Assembly (NCBI GenBank): GCA_947254025.1
Contig: CAMYBS010000002.1
Span: 1-64,000, forward strand
DNA: 64,000 bases
Direction of reading: 5' to 3'
From: an uncultured Clostridia bacterium
GTDB lineage: Bacteria > Bacillota > Clostridia > Tissierellales > Peptoniphilaceae
Shown: in pieces, positions 27,643 to 37,216 of the stretch
How the letters are laid out: each line of letters begins with the position of its first letter
Numbering within the stretch: the stretch's first letter is position 1
The notes under the pieces: model-generated
Database searches by the model: none
What the model saw: only the letters and a program-made list of their open reading frames with translations
What the model was told of the DNA's origin: nothing
Position numbers and translations under genes: made by a program

Positions 27643-28769
27643 TGAATAAAATCTAAGCTCTTATCAATAAACCTGGATGCTCCTCTGTTATAATTAACAG
27701 ATAAAACAAGCCCTATGCAAGCAAGACTTGTCAACTGGAATGTTCCAGCATAACTTATAAAAGGTAGTGGTATACCTGTTACAGGTAGTATCCCAAGTAT
27801 CATCCCAATATTTTGAACTATATGGAACAAAAACATTCCTAAAAAGCCCGATACCATAGCTGAACCAAAAACATTGTCTGAGTTTTTAGCTATATTAATC
27901 ATCCTGCTTAGCATGCAATAGTACAATAATATCATTATTGCGCCGCCAAAAAAGCCAGTCTCTTCTCCAACTATCGCAAAGATTGAGTCGGTGTGCTTTT
28001 CCGGTACATATTTATACATATTTTGAGTGCCTTTGAAGAGTCCTCTACCGAATAGCTTACCTGAACCCAAAGCAATCTTACCTTGAATTACTTGTCTACC
28101 TGAGCCCATAGCATCTCTATTGGGGTCCAAAAAGTCATATATTCTGTTTTTTTGATATTGATTCATAGAAAACCATAAAGCTGGTATGGATAGAACACCA
28201 AGTCCTATGGCATACATTACGTATCTTAAAGATATACCTTGTGAAAATAACATTATAAATATAAAAAACACATATACAATCGCAGTTCCGAAGTCTGGCT
28301 GCAATAGTATTAATAAAACTGGTAAAAATGCAAAAGCAAGTATCTTAAGCAAAACAAATGGATTGTTTAGCTTGTCAATATTGTTCTCTATGTACTTAGC
28401 AAGTGATATTATAAGTCCTACCTTTACAAACTCGGATGGTTGAAAAGAAAATTTTGATCCTATTTGTATCCAGCTTTTAGCATCATGAACGGACTTACCA
28501 AAAAGCAATGTTGCTATTAAAAGCAAAATGCATCCAGCATAGATAAACAAGTATAACTTGCCCCATATATTATAATCTATAAGCATTAATACAAACATCA
28601 CTAATATACCTAATGCTAAAGACAAAAAGTGTGTCTTCATTAGGCTGTTTTGTACAGGCTTTGCAAATGATAATGTTGTTGAATACACCATTATAGTTCC
28701 AAAAGCAAGTAGCGCTAATATCGTTAATACTAATATTATATCTATTCTAAACCTAGGCTTTTTATTCAT
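27639..28769 (-). CDS. rodA: Rod-shape peptidoglycan polymerase RodA (SEDS family)
   Basis: SEDS glycosyltransferase that polymerises lipid II in cell elongation or general wall growth. The protein has about ten membrane segments. It includes the conserved extracellular loop SWIQIGSKFSFQPSEFVKVG, LLQPDFGTA and a C-terminal GILPVTGIPLPFISYAG motif. I chose the ATG at 28769 (376 aa), which has GGAGAGG just upstream, over a start six codons earlier. It leads a nine-gene operon. FtsW is an alternative name; the size and FGTAIVYVFF sequence favour RodA. Confidence 0.9.
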   Translation of the reverse strand: MNKKPRFRIDIILVLTILALLAFGTIMVYSTTLSFAKPVQNSLMKTHFLSLALGILVMFVLMLIDYNIWGKLYLFIYAGCILLLIATLLFGKSVHDAKSWIQIGSKFSFQPSEFVKVGLIISLAKYIENNIDKLNNPFVLLKILAFAFLPVLLILLQPDFGTAIVYVFFIFIMLFSQGISLRYVMYAIGLGVLSIPALWFSMNQYQKNRIYDFLDPNRDAMGSGRQVIQGKIALGSGKLFGRGLFKGTQNMYKYVPEKHTDSIFAIVGEETGFFGGAIMILLYYCMLSRMINIAKNSDNVFGSAMVSGFLGMFLFHIVQNIGMILGILPVTGIPLPFISYAGTFQLTSLACIGLVLSVNYNRGASRFIDKSLDFIQ

Positions 28770-28795
28770 AGTCCTCTCCTTTTGCATACATATTT

Positions 28796-28824
28796 ATTAT
28801 AAAATAAAGGCACTTATAAGTCAA
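28796..28824 (-). promoter_or_regulatory. Promoter of the rodA operon
   Basis: TTGACT (28819-28824) and TATAAT (28796-28801), 17-base spacer, minus strand, about 30 bases before the rodA ATG. The remaining AT-rich stretch between this and the rplY terminator (28825-28944) shows nothing I recognise. Confidence 0.8.
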
Positions 28825-28944
28825 GGAATATGATGTATTATTGTCTTAAAAATTAATATAATAAGCTGCACTTTTTACTACTCGCTCAATATTTATTTCT
28901 TTGTTTTATGTACTTATATAACTGAGAAAAAAATATATCGTGCT

Positions 28945-28985
28945 CTAAATAAAAAAGCCTTGCTACTCTTAATGAATAGCAAGGC
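28945..28985 (-). terminator. Terminator after rplY
   Basis: GCCTTGCTA (28957-28965) pairs with TAGCAAGGC (28977-28985) around an 11-base loop. It is followed on the minus strand by a run of six T. It ends the long cvfB-to-rplY gene series. Confidence 0.85.
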
Positions 28986-29003
28986 ATATAATCAATATTG
29001 TTA

Positions 29004-29651
29004 TTATTCGTTATCTGCTTCTTCAGCTTTTTCTTCTTTACCAACTACTGGTACGTCAGCTGCAGCTGTTTCAGTAGTTTCTTCCTCTTCTTTTTCTTCT
29101 CTTGGCATTGATAATGAACATACAACTTCATCTAGATCTATAAGTACTTCAACATCTTTGTTGTCGCCTACTAAATCTCTTACTGTAAATGTATCATCGT
29201 AGTCCATATTTTGAACGTCTATTGAGAAGCTATCAGGTATATTTGCTGGTAATACTTCAACTTCAATAGTGTCTAATTGTTGATTTAATACAGATGGTTG
29301 TTTTCTAATTTCATCTCTATTGATTAATTCAACTGGCACTTCAATCTTAATCTTTTCATCCATGTTTATTCCTTGGAAGCCAACATGGTAGATTTGATTC
29401 TTGAATGGGTGTCTTTGAATTTCCTTAACGATAGCTGGTCTTATAGTACCATCTATGTCAAGATCAATAATGCTTGTCATACCTGCTTTTTGGTATAACA
29501 TTTGGAACTCTAAATCACCTATAGTGATGTTTTCTGTTTCTTTTCCTTTTTGGAATACTGCTGCTGGTAATTTTTCATTTTGTCTAATTTTATCAACTTT
29601 ATTTTTTCCTACAGCTTCACGCTTTTCTGCTTTTAATTTGTATTCAGTCAT
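29004..29651 (-). CDS. rplY: 50S ribosomal protein L25 (general stress protein CTC type)
   Basis: Binds 5S rRNA at the central protuberance. The 215 residues contain the L25 N-terminal barrel (KREAVGKNKVDKIR, then PAAVFQKGKE) and the longer C-terminal TL5/CTC domain (VPVELINRDEIRK, VEVLPANIPDSF). It ends in an acidic tail of about 30 residues rich in Glu with an Ala/Val stretch, of a kind common but variable in CTC proteins. ATG follows AAGGAGG. It is 24 bases after prsA. Confidence 0.93.
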   Translation of the reverse strand: MTEYKLKAEKREAVGKNKVDKIRQNEKLPAAVFQKGKETENITIGDLEFQMLYQKAGMTSIIDLDIDGTIRPAIVKEIQRHPFKNQIYHVGFQGINMDEKIKIEVPVELINRDEIRKQPSVLNQQLDTIEVEVLPANIPDSFSIDVQNMDYDDTFTVRDLVGDNKDVEVLIDLDEVVCSLSMPREEKEEEETTETAAADVPVVGKEEKAEEADNE

Positions 29652-29675
29652 GATATCCTCCTTAAAATTTATAAA

Positions 29676-30758
29676 TTATTTATTATCTGATTTATCTTCA
29701 GTTTCACTGTCATCTTTTGACTCAGTGTCTTTATTATCTTCTTTTGTTTCATTATCTTTGCTCTCATCTTTAGTTTCAGCATCTTTGCTTTCTTTATTAT
29801 CTTTGTCTGTTTTTTCTTCTTCTTCTTTTATCTCAGGCAAATCCATCTTCTTGATTTCTGCATTTGCTCTAAGGTCTTTCATGTATTGTACAAACTTTTG
29901 ACTCTTTAATGCTTGTTCAATCTCCGCCTTAAGATCATCTAATTGGTCTTTTTTATCATCAACTTTAACTATATGATAACCCATATCTGTTTTAAATACA
30001 TCAGAGTATGAACCAATTTCAGTTGATTTAACTGCATTTAAGAACTCTTGCGGTAGTGATGATGCTTGAACTTCTCCCATAACTCCTCCATTTGCAGCAG
30101 AGTAAGTATCTGTCGATTCTTTCTTAGCTAGTTCAGCAAAATCTTCGCCTGCATCTAATTTGTCATGAAGCTTTTTAGCATCTTCTTCCTTATCTGTCAT
30201 GATGTGGCTCAAGTTATACTTTACGAGTTTATCTTTATTCTCGTCATAGAACTTTTGAATCTCTTCATCACTTATTTTGTTGTCTTTGTAGAATGCTTCT
30301 TCTAACTTTTGTTGTTTGTATTCTTTCTTTATACTGTCTTTGATGAAATCATCCGTAATGTTTTGTTGTTTCAAGAATTGATCGTATTGCTCTTTTCCGC
30401 CCATATCCTTGATAGTTTGTTCATACATCTTGTTAACTTCATCGTCACCAATCTTAATCTTCTTCTTGTCGATTTCTTGATTGATAAGTTCATCTACAAT
30501 AAGTTTTTCTAGTATATTCTCTTTAAGCTTATCCTTAAATGAAACACCGTCTTTATCAGTTTTCTTTAATGCTTCTTCTCCAAGTTGTTGCTTATACATA
30601 CGTTCATATACTTTGTAATTTTCAGTGAACTCTTTTTCTGTAATTGCTTTTCCATTAACAGTTGCTACTGCACCTTCTTCAGTCTTTTTGCAAGATACTG
30701 AAAACATCATTGTCAATATTGTTAATGCAAGCAAAACAATTTTAAAATGTTTCTTCAT
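29676..30758 (-). CDS. prsA: PrsA-type peptidyl-prolyl isomerase lipoprotein
   Basis: Extracytoplasmic foldase. Signal peptide at residues 1-22 ends in FSVSC with Cys23 as the likely lipidated residue, though the -3 position is Ser rather than the usual Leu. An N-terminal SurA-like helical region is followed by a parvulin domain at about 178-270, with YNLSHIMTDKEEDA, GGVMGEVQASSLP and DMGYHIVKVDD. The last 60 residues are a low-complexity Lys/Asp/Glu/Thr/Ser tail with repeated D-x-E-x-K motifs, unusual in length for PrsA. It has its own promoter inside the end of mfd. L25 follows. Confidence 0.9.
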   Translation of the reverse strand: MKKHFKIVLLALTILTMMFSVSCKKTEEGAVATVNGKAITEKEFTENYKVYERMYKQQLGEEALKKTDKDGVSFKDKLKENILEKLIVDELINQEIDKKKIKIGDDEVNKMYEQTIKDMGGKEQYDQFLKQQNITDDFIKDSIKKEYKQQKLEEAFYKDNKISDEEIQKFYDENKDKLVKYNLSHIMTDKEEDAKKLHDKLDAGEDFAELAKKESTDTYSAANGGVMGEVQASSLPQEFLNAVKSTEIGSYSDVFKTDMGYHIVKVDDKKDQLDDLKAEIEQALKSQKFVQYMKDLRANAEIKKMDLPEIKEEEEKTDKDNKESKDAETKDESKDNETKEDNKDTESKDDSETEDKSDNK

Positions 30759-30790
30759 TATATCTCCCCTTAAATTTTACTCATAGAGTT

Positions 30791-30819
30791 ATTATATATC
30801 CTTTTGAAATATTTTTCAA
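30791..30819 (-). promoter_or_regulatory. Internal promoter for prsA-rplY
   Basis: TTGAAA (30814-30819) and TATAAT (30791-30796) with a 17-base spacer, minus strand. The -35 box overlaps the mfd stop codon. It would let prsA and rplY be expressed apart from mfd. Confidence 0.72.
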
Positions 30820-33800
30820 GCTTTTTTTATATATTTACTACTTTTAAGTAAAATTAATATATCTTTTATAAGTTTTATTTTGTCATCGTCTAGTATGGAG
30901 ACTCTAATCACATTCATATATCTCTTGTTAATATAGAGCCTGTTCTTATACTTCTTATATATATCAGCTATCCATTGTGGATCTATGACCTTATCATTAA
31001 GAAACTCTATCCTAATATCTTCACCTGCTTCGTTGATTGATGTTATTGAAAACTCTTTTGCCATAGATCTAAGTTCGCTAATATCTATTAGGTTTACAAT
31101 TGACTTAGGAATATCAGCAAATCTATCGACTATCTCATCAATAAGTTCACTCTTCATTTCTTCATTCTCAACAGCGGCTATCTTTTTATATAAGTCCATC
31201 TTAACATATTCGTCTGGAGCAAAGTCATCCGGTATATAAGCATCGACGTTAATATCGACTCTTGTATCGATGTCCTCTTTCACCTCGTAACCTCCTAACT
31301 TTTTGATGGCAAGGTTTAAGTACTTTATATATAAATCGTATCCAATAGCTGCGATGTGACCGTGTTGTGAAGTGCCTAATAAGTTACCTGCGCCTCTTAT
31401 TTGTAAGTCTCGCATAGCAATTTTATATCCACTTCCGAGCTCTGTAAACTCTTTTATAGCTTTTAGTCTCGCTTCTTGTGTTTCAGTTAAAACTTTATTT
31501 TCCTTATAAGTGAAATAACCATAGGCGATTCTGTTCATCCTGCCTACTCTTCCTCTTAGCTGATAAAGCTGACTAAGGCCCATGTTCTCTGAGTTATATA
31601 CTATAATTGTATTTGCGTTTGGAATATCAAGGCCAGTCTCTATAATTGTCGTTGAAAGAAGCACATCATACTTATGATACATAAAGTCAATCATTACCTT
31701 TTCAAGCTTTGTCTCGCTCATCTGTCCATGACCAACAGCGATTCTTGCTTCTGGCACTAATGTTTTTAGTTCATTATACATCTTATCAATATTTTCTACA
31801 TTGTTAAATACAAAGAAGACTTGTCCGCCTCTATCCATCTCTTTAAGTATGGCATCTCTTACAAGGCTTTTGTTGTATTCGAGAACATATGTTTGTATTG
31901 GATATCTATCTTGCGGTGCTTCTTCTATAACTGACATACTTCTTATCCCAGAGAGTGCCATGTGCATGGTTCTTGGTATAGGAGTCGCAGACAGTGATAA
32001 TACGTCAACATTTTCTTTTAGCTTTTTAATCTTTTCTTTATCTCTAACACCAAACCTTTGCTCTTCATCTATGATTAGTAGCCCTAAATCTTTAAATCTT
32101 ACATCTTCAGATAAAAGTCTGTGTGTACCAACAACTAAGTCTATACTATGCGTTTGTAATTCTTCAGCAGTCTTTTTAAGCTCCTTGCTTGTTCTAAAAC
32201 GTGACATCATCGCTGAACGTATAGGATATTTATTAAATCTTTCAAGTATTGTCTCATAGTGCTGCTGACAAAGTATAGTCGTTGGGCACAAGAATGCTAC
32301 TTGCTTACCATCCATGATTGCTTTAAACGCAGCTCTCAGTGCGACCTCAGTTTTGCCGAAGCCAACATCCCCACATAAAAGTCTGTCCATAGGCTTATTG
32401 GATTCCATGTCCTTTTTAATTTCGATAATAGATTCGAGTTGTCCCTTCGTCTCTTCATATGGAAAGGCCTCTTCAAAATCTTTTTGCCATGGCGTATCCT
32501 TAGAAAAAGCAAAACCTTCTTTTTCCTTCCTAATAGCATATAGTTCAACTAAGTCCTCAGCCATCTTCTCTATAGCCTTCTTTGACTTGGACTTTTGTTT
32601 TATCCAATCATTAGTAGATAGTTTATTTATCTTAACGTCTTTGCTATCCTTGTCAGAAAACTTTTGTATCCTATCCATCTGGGCTATAGGAACATAAAGT
32701 TTATCTTCGCCTTTGTACTGTATGTATAAAAAGTCTTTCTTAGCGCCAAGGACTTCAAGCTTAACTATGCCTTTATATATACCAACACCATGATCTTCGT
32801 GAACTATATAAGTTCCTTCTGATATATCAGAAATATCAAGTTTCTTAGAAGATTTTTTCTTTCTAATTTTTTCTTTTTGTGAGCCATAAATATCGTTTTC
32901 TGATAAGACTATAAACTTATTCTCATTAAATATAAAGCCTCTTGTAGATGACTCATTTCTCAATAACAATTGACCTGATAATATCTTATCTTCTACTTCA
33001 CTCTCTTGAATGAACCCTATGTTATTATCTTTAAACAATGAATAAATTCTGTCATACCTTTCTATATCTTTTATAGAAAGAAGTATTTTATAGCCTCTAT
33101 GCTTATAGTGCCTTAAATCCTCTAATAAAGCATCATACTTTGCATTGTACTTAGTAACGGAGTTTAAGTGCAAATTATATATGGCTTCAGGATTAAAATC
33201 TTTCGTATTTAATAAAATATTTGATAATAAAACTAATTTTCTATCCTTAAATTTATTCAAAACATCATTATAAGACATGATGGCATTAAATTCTTTAAGA
33301 AGTATCTCGCCATTCTTATATAGAGACTCCATCTCTTGAGAATGAAATTTTGTGTACTTCTCGTACTCATCTTCAAGCCTTTTGCTTTCATCTAAGTATA
33401 CATAAGTGTTGTCATCAAAGTAATCAAATATACTTGACTTATACTTATCAGGGATATATCTTAAGAGCAAGGATCTGTTCTTATCGAAGCTGTCCTCATT
33501 TAATAGTTCAAAATACTCTTTGAATTTTTCATTCATAAGCGAGTATGAGCTCTTATTCGTTTCTTTAGTCTTGTCAAAGTCCTTCTTTAAATTATCAATG
33601 ATGCTTTTTTTATATTCATCAAGGATAAGTATCTCTCTTGCCGGATTAATAAGTATTTCTTCGGTAGTGGCAATAGTCTTTTGCGTATCCTTATCAAATA
33701 TTCTTATTGAATCAATCTCATCAGAAAAAAACTCTATCCTAAATGGCATATCAGAAATCGAGTCATAGATATCTACAATAGAGCCTCTAAGGGCAAATTC

Positions 33801-34307
33801 ACCTTTATTAGATGCTATACTTGCCCTTTTATAACCAAGCTTAGTTAAAGAACTAATTAAGTCATCAATATTAACAACTTGATTAGTCTTTAATTTAAAA
33901 CTTAGGCTCTTATAGATATCTTGACTGATAAGCTCTTCATCGAGAGTCTTTACATCCATTATCAAGATAGAGTTTTTGTTCTTGAGTACAGACATAAGTG
34001 TCTGTATTCTTGAATATTCAGTTTCTAAAGAGGAGTCGCTAACATTGTAGAAAAGCATCTCCCTCTTCTTTAAATAATAAACATTAGCATGAGAATTTTT
34101 TAAATCCTCATATAGTCTTCTTGCTCTTGATTCATCATAAGTTATGATGATTGAGCTAGTGTCACTTTCATCTTGGATAGTTTTAACACTTACACCTATA
34201 GCTTCTTCAACAAGACCATTAATAAAGATTGGACTTAAGCCATTTTTAATATCCTTAATTATATCTTTGTATTGAAAAGCTAATAAGCCTTTTTGTAAAA
34301 TATCCAT
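30816..34307 (-). CDS. mfd: Transcription-repair coupling factor Mfd
   Basis: Superfamily 2 translocase that removes RNA polymerase stalled at lesions and recruits UvrA. The full 1163 residues include an N-terminal UvrB-like module and an RNA polymerase-interacting domain (VHEDHGVGIYKGI). The motor has Walker A CGDVGFGKTEVAL, DEEQ box LLIIDEEQRFGV, motif III LSATPIPRT and motif VI QLRGRVGRMNR. A TRCF C-terminal domain follows. The pth-mfd order is conserved in Firmicutes. Start ATG follows AGGTG, eight bases after pth. Confidence 0.96.
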   Translation of the reverse strand: MDILQKGLLAFQYKDIIKDIKNGLSPIFINGLVEEAIGVSVKTIQDESDTSSIIITYDESRARRLYEDLKNSHANVYYLKKREMLFYNVSDSSLETEYSRIQTLMSVLKNKNSILIMDVKTLDEELISQDIYKSLSFKLKTNQVVNIDDLISSLTKLGYKRASIASNKGEFALRGSIVDIYDSISDMPFRIEFFSDEIDSIRIFDKDTQKTIATTEEILINPAREILILDEYKKSIIDNLKKDFDKTKETNKSSYSLMNEKFKEYFELLNEDSFDKNRSLLLRYIPDKYKSSIFDYFDDNTYVYLDESKRLEDEYEKYTKFHSQEMESLYKNGEILLKEFNAIMSYNDVLNKFKDRKLVLLSNILLNTKDFNPEAIYNLHLNSVTKYNAKYDALLEDLRHYKHRGYKILLSIKDIERYDRIYSLFKDNNIGFIQESEVEDKILSGQLLLRNESSTRGFIFNENKFIVLSENDIYGSQKEKIRKKKSSKKLDISDISEGTYIVHEDHGVGIYKGIVKLEVLGAKKDFLYIQYKGEDKLYVPIAQMDRIQKFSDKDSKDVKINKLSTNDWIKQKSKSKKAIEKMAEDLVELYAIRKEKEGFAFSKDTPWQKDFEEAFPYEETKGQLESIIEIKKDMESNKPMDRLLCGDVGFGKTEVALRAAFKAIMDGKQVAFLCPTTILCQQHYETILERFNKYPIRSAMMSRFRTSKELKKTAEELQTHSIDLVVGTHRLLSEDVRFKDLGLLIIDEEQRFGVRDKEKIKKLKENVDVLSLSATPIPRTMHMALSGIRSMSVIEEAPQDRYPIQTYVLEYNKSLVRDAILKEMDRGGQVFFVFNNVENIDKMYNELKTLVPEARIAVGHGQMSETKLEKVMIDFMYHKYDVLLSTTIIETGLDIPNANTIIVYNSENMGLSQLYQLRGRVGRMNRIAYGYFTYKENKVLTETQEARLKAIKEFTELGSGYKIAMRDLQIRGAGNLLGTSQHGHIAAIGYDLYIKYLNLAIKKLGGYEVKEDIDTRVDINVDAYIPDDFAPDEYVKMDLYKKIAAVENEEMKSELIDEIVDRFADIPKSIVNLIDISELRSMAKEFSITSINEAGEDIRIEFLNDKVIDPQWIADIYKKYKNRLYINKRYMNVIRVSILDDDKIKLIKDILILLKSSKYIKKA

Positions 34308-34314
34308 GTTACAC

Positions 34315-34878
34315 CTATTTTCCGTTATACATATTCATCGCATAATCTTCGCCTTTATCCAAGATGCAAAGACACGCCTTAGCAGCGTTTATATACGTTT
34401 TTTCAATATCTACTTTTTCTTCTTTAGAGTATCTAGACAGAACAAAGTCTGCCAAATCAAAATGTTCTGGTTTATTGCCCACACCAATCTTTACTCTAGT
34501 AAATTTATCGTTGTTAAGCTGATAAACAATTGACTTTAAACCGTTGTGTGTGCCAGCACTTCCTGACTTTTTTATCCTAAGCGTAGCAAAATTTATATCG
34601 ATATCATCAACTATTACAATTAAATCTTTGATATCAAGTTTATAGTATGCCATAAACTCTCTTATAGCAATACCACTCTCGTTCATATATGTCATAGGCT
34701 TCATTAGATAAAGCTTATCTCCATTATATGTCGTGTAACCAAATTGTGCATGAAACTTAGCATTGTTTAGCTTAAGATTTAACTCATCAGCTAAGATGTC
34801 AATCGTCTCAAAACCAGCATTATGCCTAGTTCCATCAAAGCGATCTCCAGGATTGCCTAGTCCTACTATGAGTCTCAT
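34315..34878 (-). CDS. pth: Peptidyl-tRNA hydrolase
   Basis: Releases peptides from peptidyl-tRNA that drops off ribosomes. The 187 residues carry the family start LIVGLGNPGDRFDGTRHNAGF with the catalytic His, the MKPMTYMNESG substrate loop, VDDIDINFATLRIKKSGSAGTHNG and KIGVGNKPE. The ATG overlaps the prs stop (TAATG). The glmU-prs-pth-mfd order is a classic Firmicutes cluster. Confidence 0.96.
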   Translation of the reverse strand: MRLIVGLGNPGDRFDGTRHNAGFETIDILADELNLKLNNAKFHAQFGYTTYNGDKLYLMKPMTYMNESGIAIREFMAYYKLDIKDLIVIVDDIDINFATLRIKKSGSAGTHNGLKSIVYQLNNDKFTRVKIGVGNKPEHFDLADFVLSRYSKEEKVDIEKTYINAAKACLCILDKGEDYAMNMYNGK

Positions 34879-35828
34879 TAATCAAATATCGAGCTTATTG
34901 ATTCGTTGTTATGAATTCTTTCGATTGCCTTAGCTAGTTGATCAGCTATGCTTACAACTTTGATTTTATCAGTAACATTGCCTATGTTTAGAGGAATTGT
35001 ATCAGTTATAACAAATTCTTCAAGCTTACTAGAAATAAGTCTTTCAATAGCAGGTCCTGACAATACACCATGAGTTGCGCAGCCATAAACTTTCTTTGCT
35101 CCGCCCTTTTCAGTTAAATATTCAGCAGCATGGCAAATAGTTCCTGCTGTATCTATGATGTCATCAACTAAGATACAAGTTTTGCCTTCAACGTCGCCTA
35201 TAACGTTCATAACTTCTGATACGTTTGGCTTTGGTCTTCTCTTTTCAATTATAGCGATAGGAGCGTCTAATTCATTAGCAAAATTTCTTGCGCGAGTAAC
35301 TCCGCCAAGGTCTGGTGAAACTACTACTACATCATTAAGATTCAATGACTTGAAGTACTCTGCTAAGTGTTTTATAGCTGATAGATGGTCTACTGGTATA
35401 TCAAAGTAGCCTTGGATTTGTCCTGCATGAAGGTCCATAAGAACAGCTCTATCTGCTCCTGCTTTTTCAATTAGATTAGCAACTAATTTAGCTGTGATTG
35501 GTTCTCTTGGTTTAGTCTTTCTGTCTTGTCTTGCGTATCCGTAGTATGGTATAACAGCGTTGATTCTGCCAGCTGAAGCTCTCTTGCATGCATCAATCAT
35601 GATTAAAAGCTCCATAAGATTATCGTTAACTGGCTCATGTGTTGGTTGAACGATAAATACATCTGCGCCTCTTACTGTTTCTTTGATGTTAACAGCAATC
35701 TCTCCATCTGAGAAATGTGTTACTTCTGAATCAATAAGTTCAGTGTTCAAGTGCTTACAAACATCTTTTGCTAATTGTCTGTTAGCGTTTCCTGTTAATA
35801 CTTTTAGTTGTCCTAGAAATGAATTCAT
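34878..35828 (-). CDS. prs: Ribose-phosphate pyrophosphokinase
   Basis: Makes PRPP from ribose 5-phosphate and ATP, feeding the pyrimidine genes also in this window. The 316-residue class I enzyme shows FSDGEIAVNI, the flexible-loop region YYGYARQDRKTKPREPI, DLHAGQIQGYFDIPVDHL and the PRPP loop CILVDDIIDTAGTI. ATG follows GGAGGAAG. It overlaps the end of glmU by four bases. Confidence 0.97.
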   Translation of the reverse strand: MNSFLGQLKVLTGNANRQLAKDVCKHLNTELIDSEVTHFSDGEIAVNIKETVRGADVFIVQPTHEPVNDNLMELLIMIDACKRASAGRINAVIPYYGYARQDRKTKPREPITAKLVANLIEKAGADRAVLMDLHAGQIQGYFDIPVDHLSAIKHLAEYFKSLNLNDVVVVSPDLGGVTRARNFANELDAPIAIIEKRRPKPNVSEVMNVIGDVEGKTCILVDDIIDTAGTICHAAEYLTEKGGAKKVYGCATHGVLSGPAIERLISSKLEEFVITDTIPLNIGNVTDKIKVVSIADQLAKAIERIHNNESISSIFD

Positions 35829-37216
35829 TTTTCTTCCTCCATATTTTTTTTATTTTTTACCCAATCTATCTTATCAACTTGTCTAGCTCTCGCTATAGAC
35901 AAAGAATCCTTGATAACAGTTTTAATTATTGTTGAACCAGCAGCCACATAAGCGTTTTCTCCTATCTCTACTGGCGCCACAATATTAGAATTACTACCGA
36001 TAAAGGCGTTGTCCTCAACCTTCGATCTATGCTTATTCTTACCATCATAATTCGCAAATATAACACCGCAGCCTATATTGACATTGCATCCTACATCAGC
36101 ATCACCTATGTATGCAAGATGACCAGCTTTAGTTCCATCGCCTAGACTAGCGTTCTTTATTTCAACAAAGTTGCCAACCTTGCAGTCCTTACCTATCTTT
36201 GAATTTGGCCTTAGGTGTGCATTTGGTCCGACCTTTGTTCTTTCATCTATAAAAGAGTCTTCAATAAGCGAGCTTTCAATTATAACATCCTTTGCAATGT
36301 GTGAATTTATAATTCTTGTATGACCATATATCTTCACATTGTCTTCAATTATTGTATCTCCTTCAAGAGTAACATCTGGATATATCTCAACATCTCTACC
36401 AATCTTAACATTCTCTTCTATATATACATTAGATGGATTTCTAAAGTAAACACCTTCTAGCATCCACTTAGTAATTATCTTCTTTCTTACAATCTCTTCA
36501 ATTTTGGATAAATCCAATTGATTGTTAACGCCTAAAGCAATGTTTTGATCTGTACTTATATATGCGTCAACTTTTTTATTTTTGCTTAAAAGATAAGCAA
36601 CTGCATCTGTTAAATAATATTCCTTTTTAGCATTATCGTTCTTTAAATTGTTTATAGAATCTAAAAAGTCTTCACCTTTGAAACAGTAAATGCCAGAGTT
36701 GACTTCATTTATTTTTAGCTCATCTTCATTAGCATCCTTTTGTTCAACAATTTTACTAAGATTATTATCTTTGTCTCTTACTATCCTTCCATAACCATCA
36801 CAATTGTCTAAGATTGCACTTAAAATTGTAAGGTTGTTGTTCTTGTCTTTATGGAAACTAAGAAAATCTTTTAAGACTTCTTCATCAACCAATGGTGTGT
36901 CTCCAAAAATAACTAGTACATTGTCATCATTATTGATATGACTCTTAGCAAGTGAGGCCGCATAACCAGTTCCATATGGTTCGCCTGGACCCATCTTTTG
37001 TTCTATAAACTCAATGCTCTTATCAGACGAGAATTCTTCCATAACCTTACCTTTGTTGTTGCCAACTATCAGATACCTCTTATCGAAGCCAGCTCTTTCT
37101 GTAGCGTCTAATACATATTTTAGCATTGCTTTGCCATTAATCTTGTGCAGCACTTTGATTAGAGAAGATTTCATTCTAGAACCTTCGCCTGCAGCTAAAA
37201 TTATAGCTTGATTCAT
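35825..37216 (-). CDS. glmU: Bifunctional GlmU (GlcN-1-P acetyltransferase / GlcNAc-1-P uridyltransferase)
   Basis: Makes UDP-GlcNAc for peptidoglycan and wall polymers. The N-terminal nucleotidyltransferase domain begins AIILAAGEGSRM and has GTGYAASLA and the FGDTPLVDEEV metal site. From about residue 250 a left-handed beta-helix with hexapeptide repeats forms the acetyltransferase, with GPNAHLRPNSKIG and a NYDGKNKHRSKV catalytic block. I chose the ATG at 37216 (463 aa), which follows AAAGGGGAT. An upstream TTG would place that site inside the gene. ATG overlaps the MATE stop (TAATG). Confidence 0.96.
   Translation of the reverse strand: MNQAIILAAGEGSRMKSSLIKVLHKINGKAMLKYVLDATERAGFDKRYLIVGNNKGKVMEEFSSDKSIEFIEQKMGPGEPYGTGYAASLAKSHINNDDNVLVIFGDTPLVDEEVLKDFLSFHKDKNNNLTILSAILDNCDGYGRIVRDKDNNLSKIVEQKDANEDELKINEVNSGIYCFKGEDFLDSINNLKNDNAKKEYYLTDAVAYLLSKNKKVDAYISTDQNIALGVNNQLDLSKIEEIVRKKIITKWMLEGVYFRNPSNVYIEENVKIGRDVEIYPDVTLEGDTIIEDNVKIYGHTRIINSHIAKDVIIESSLIEDSFIDERTKVGPNAHLRPNSKIGKDCKVGNFVEIKNASLGDGTKAGHLAYIGDADVGCNVNIGCGVIFANYDGKNKHRSKVEDNAFIGSNSNIVAPVEIGENAYVAAGSTIIKTVIKDSLSIARARQVDKIDWVKNKKNMEEEK

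Noticed and set aside
32336..32548. 70-residue minus-strand frame inside mfd
   Set aside because: Alternative frame within a complete, motif-rich mfd gene; basic and without structure.
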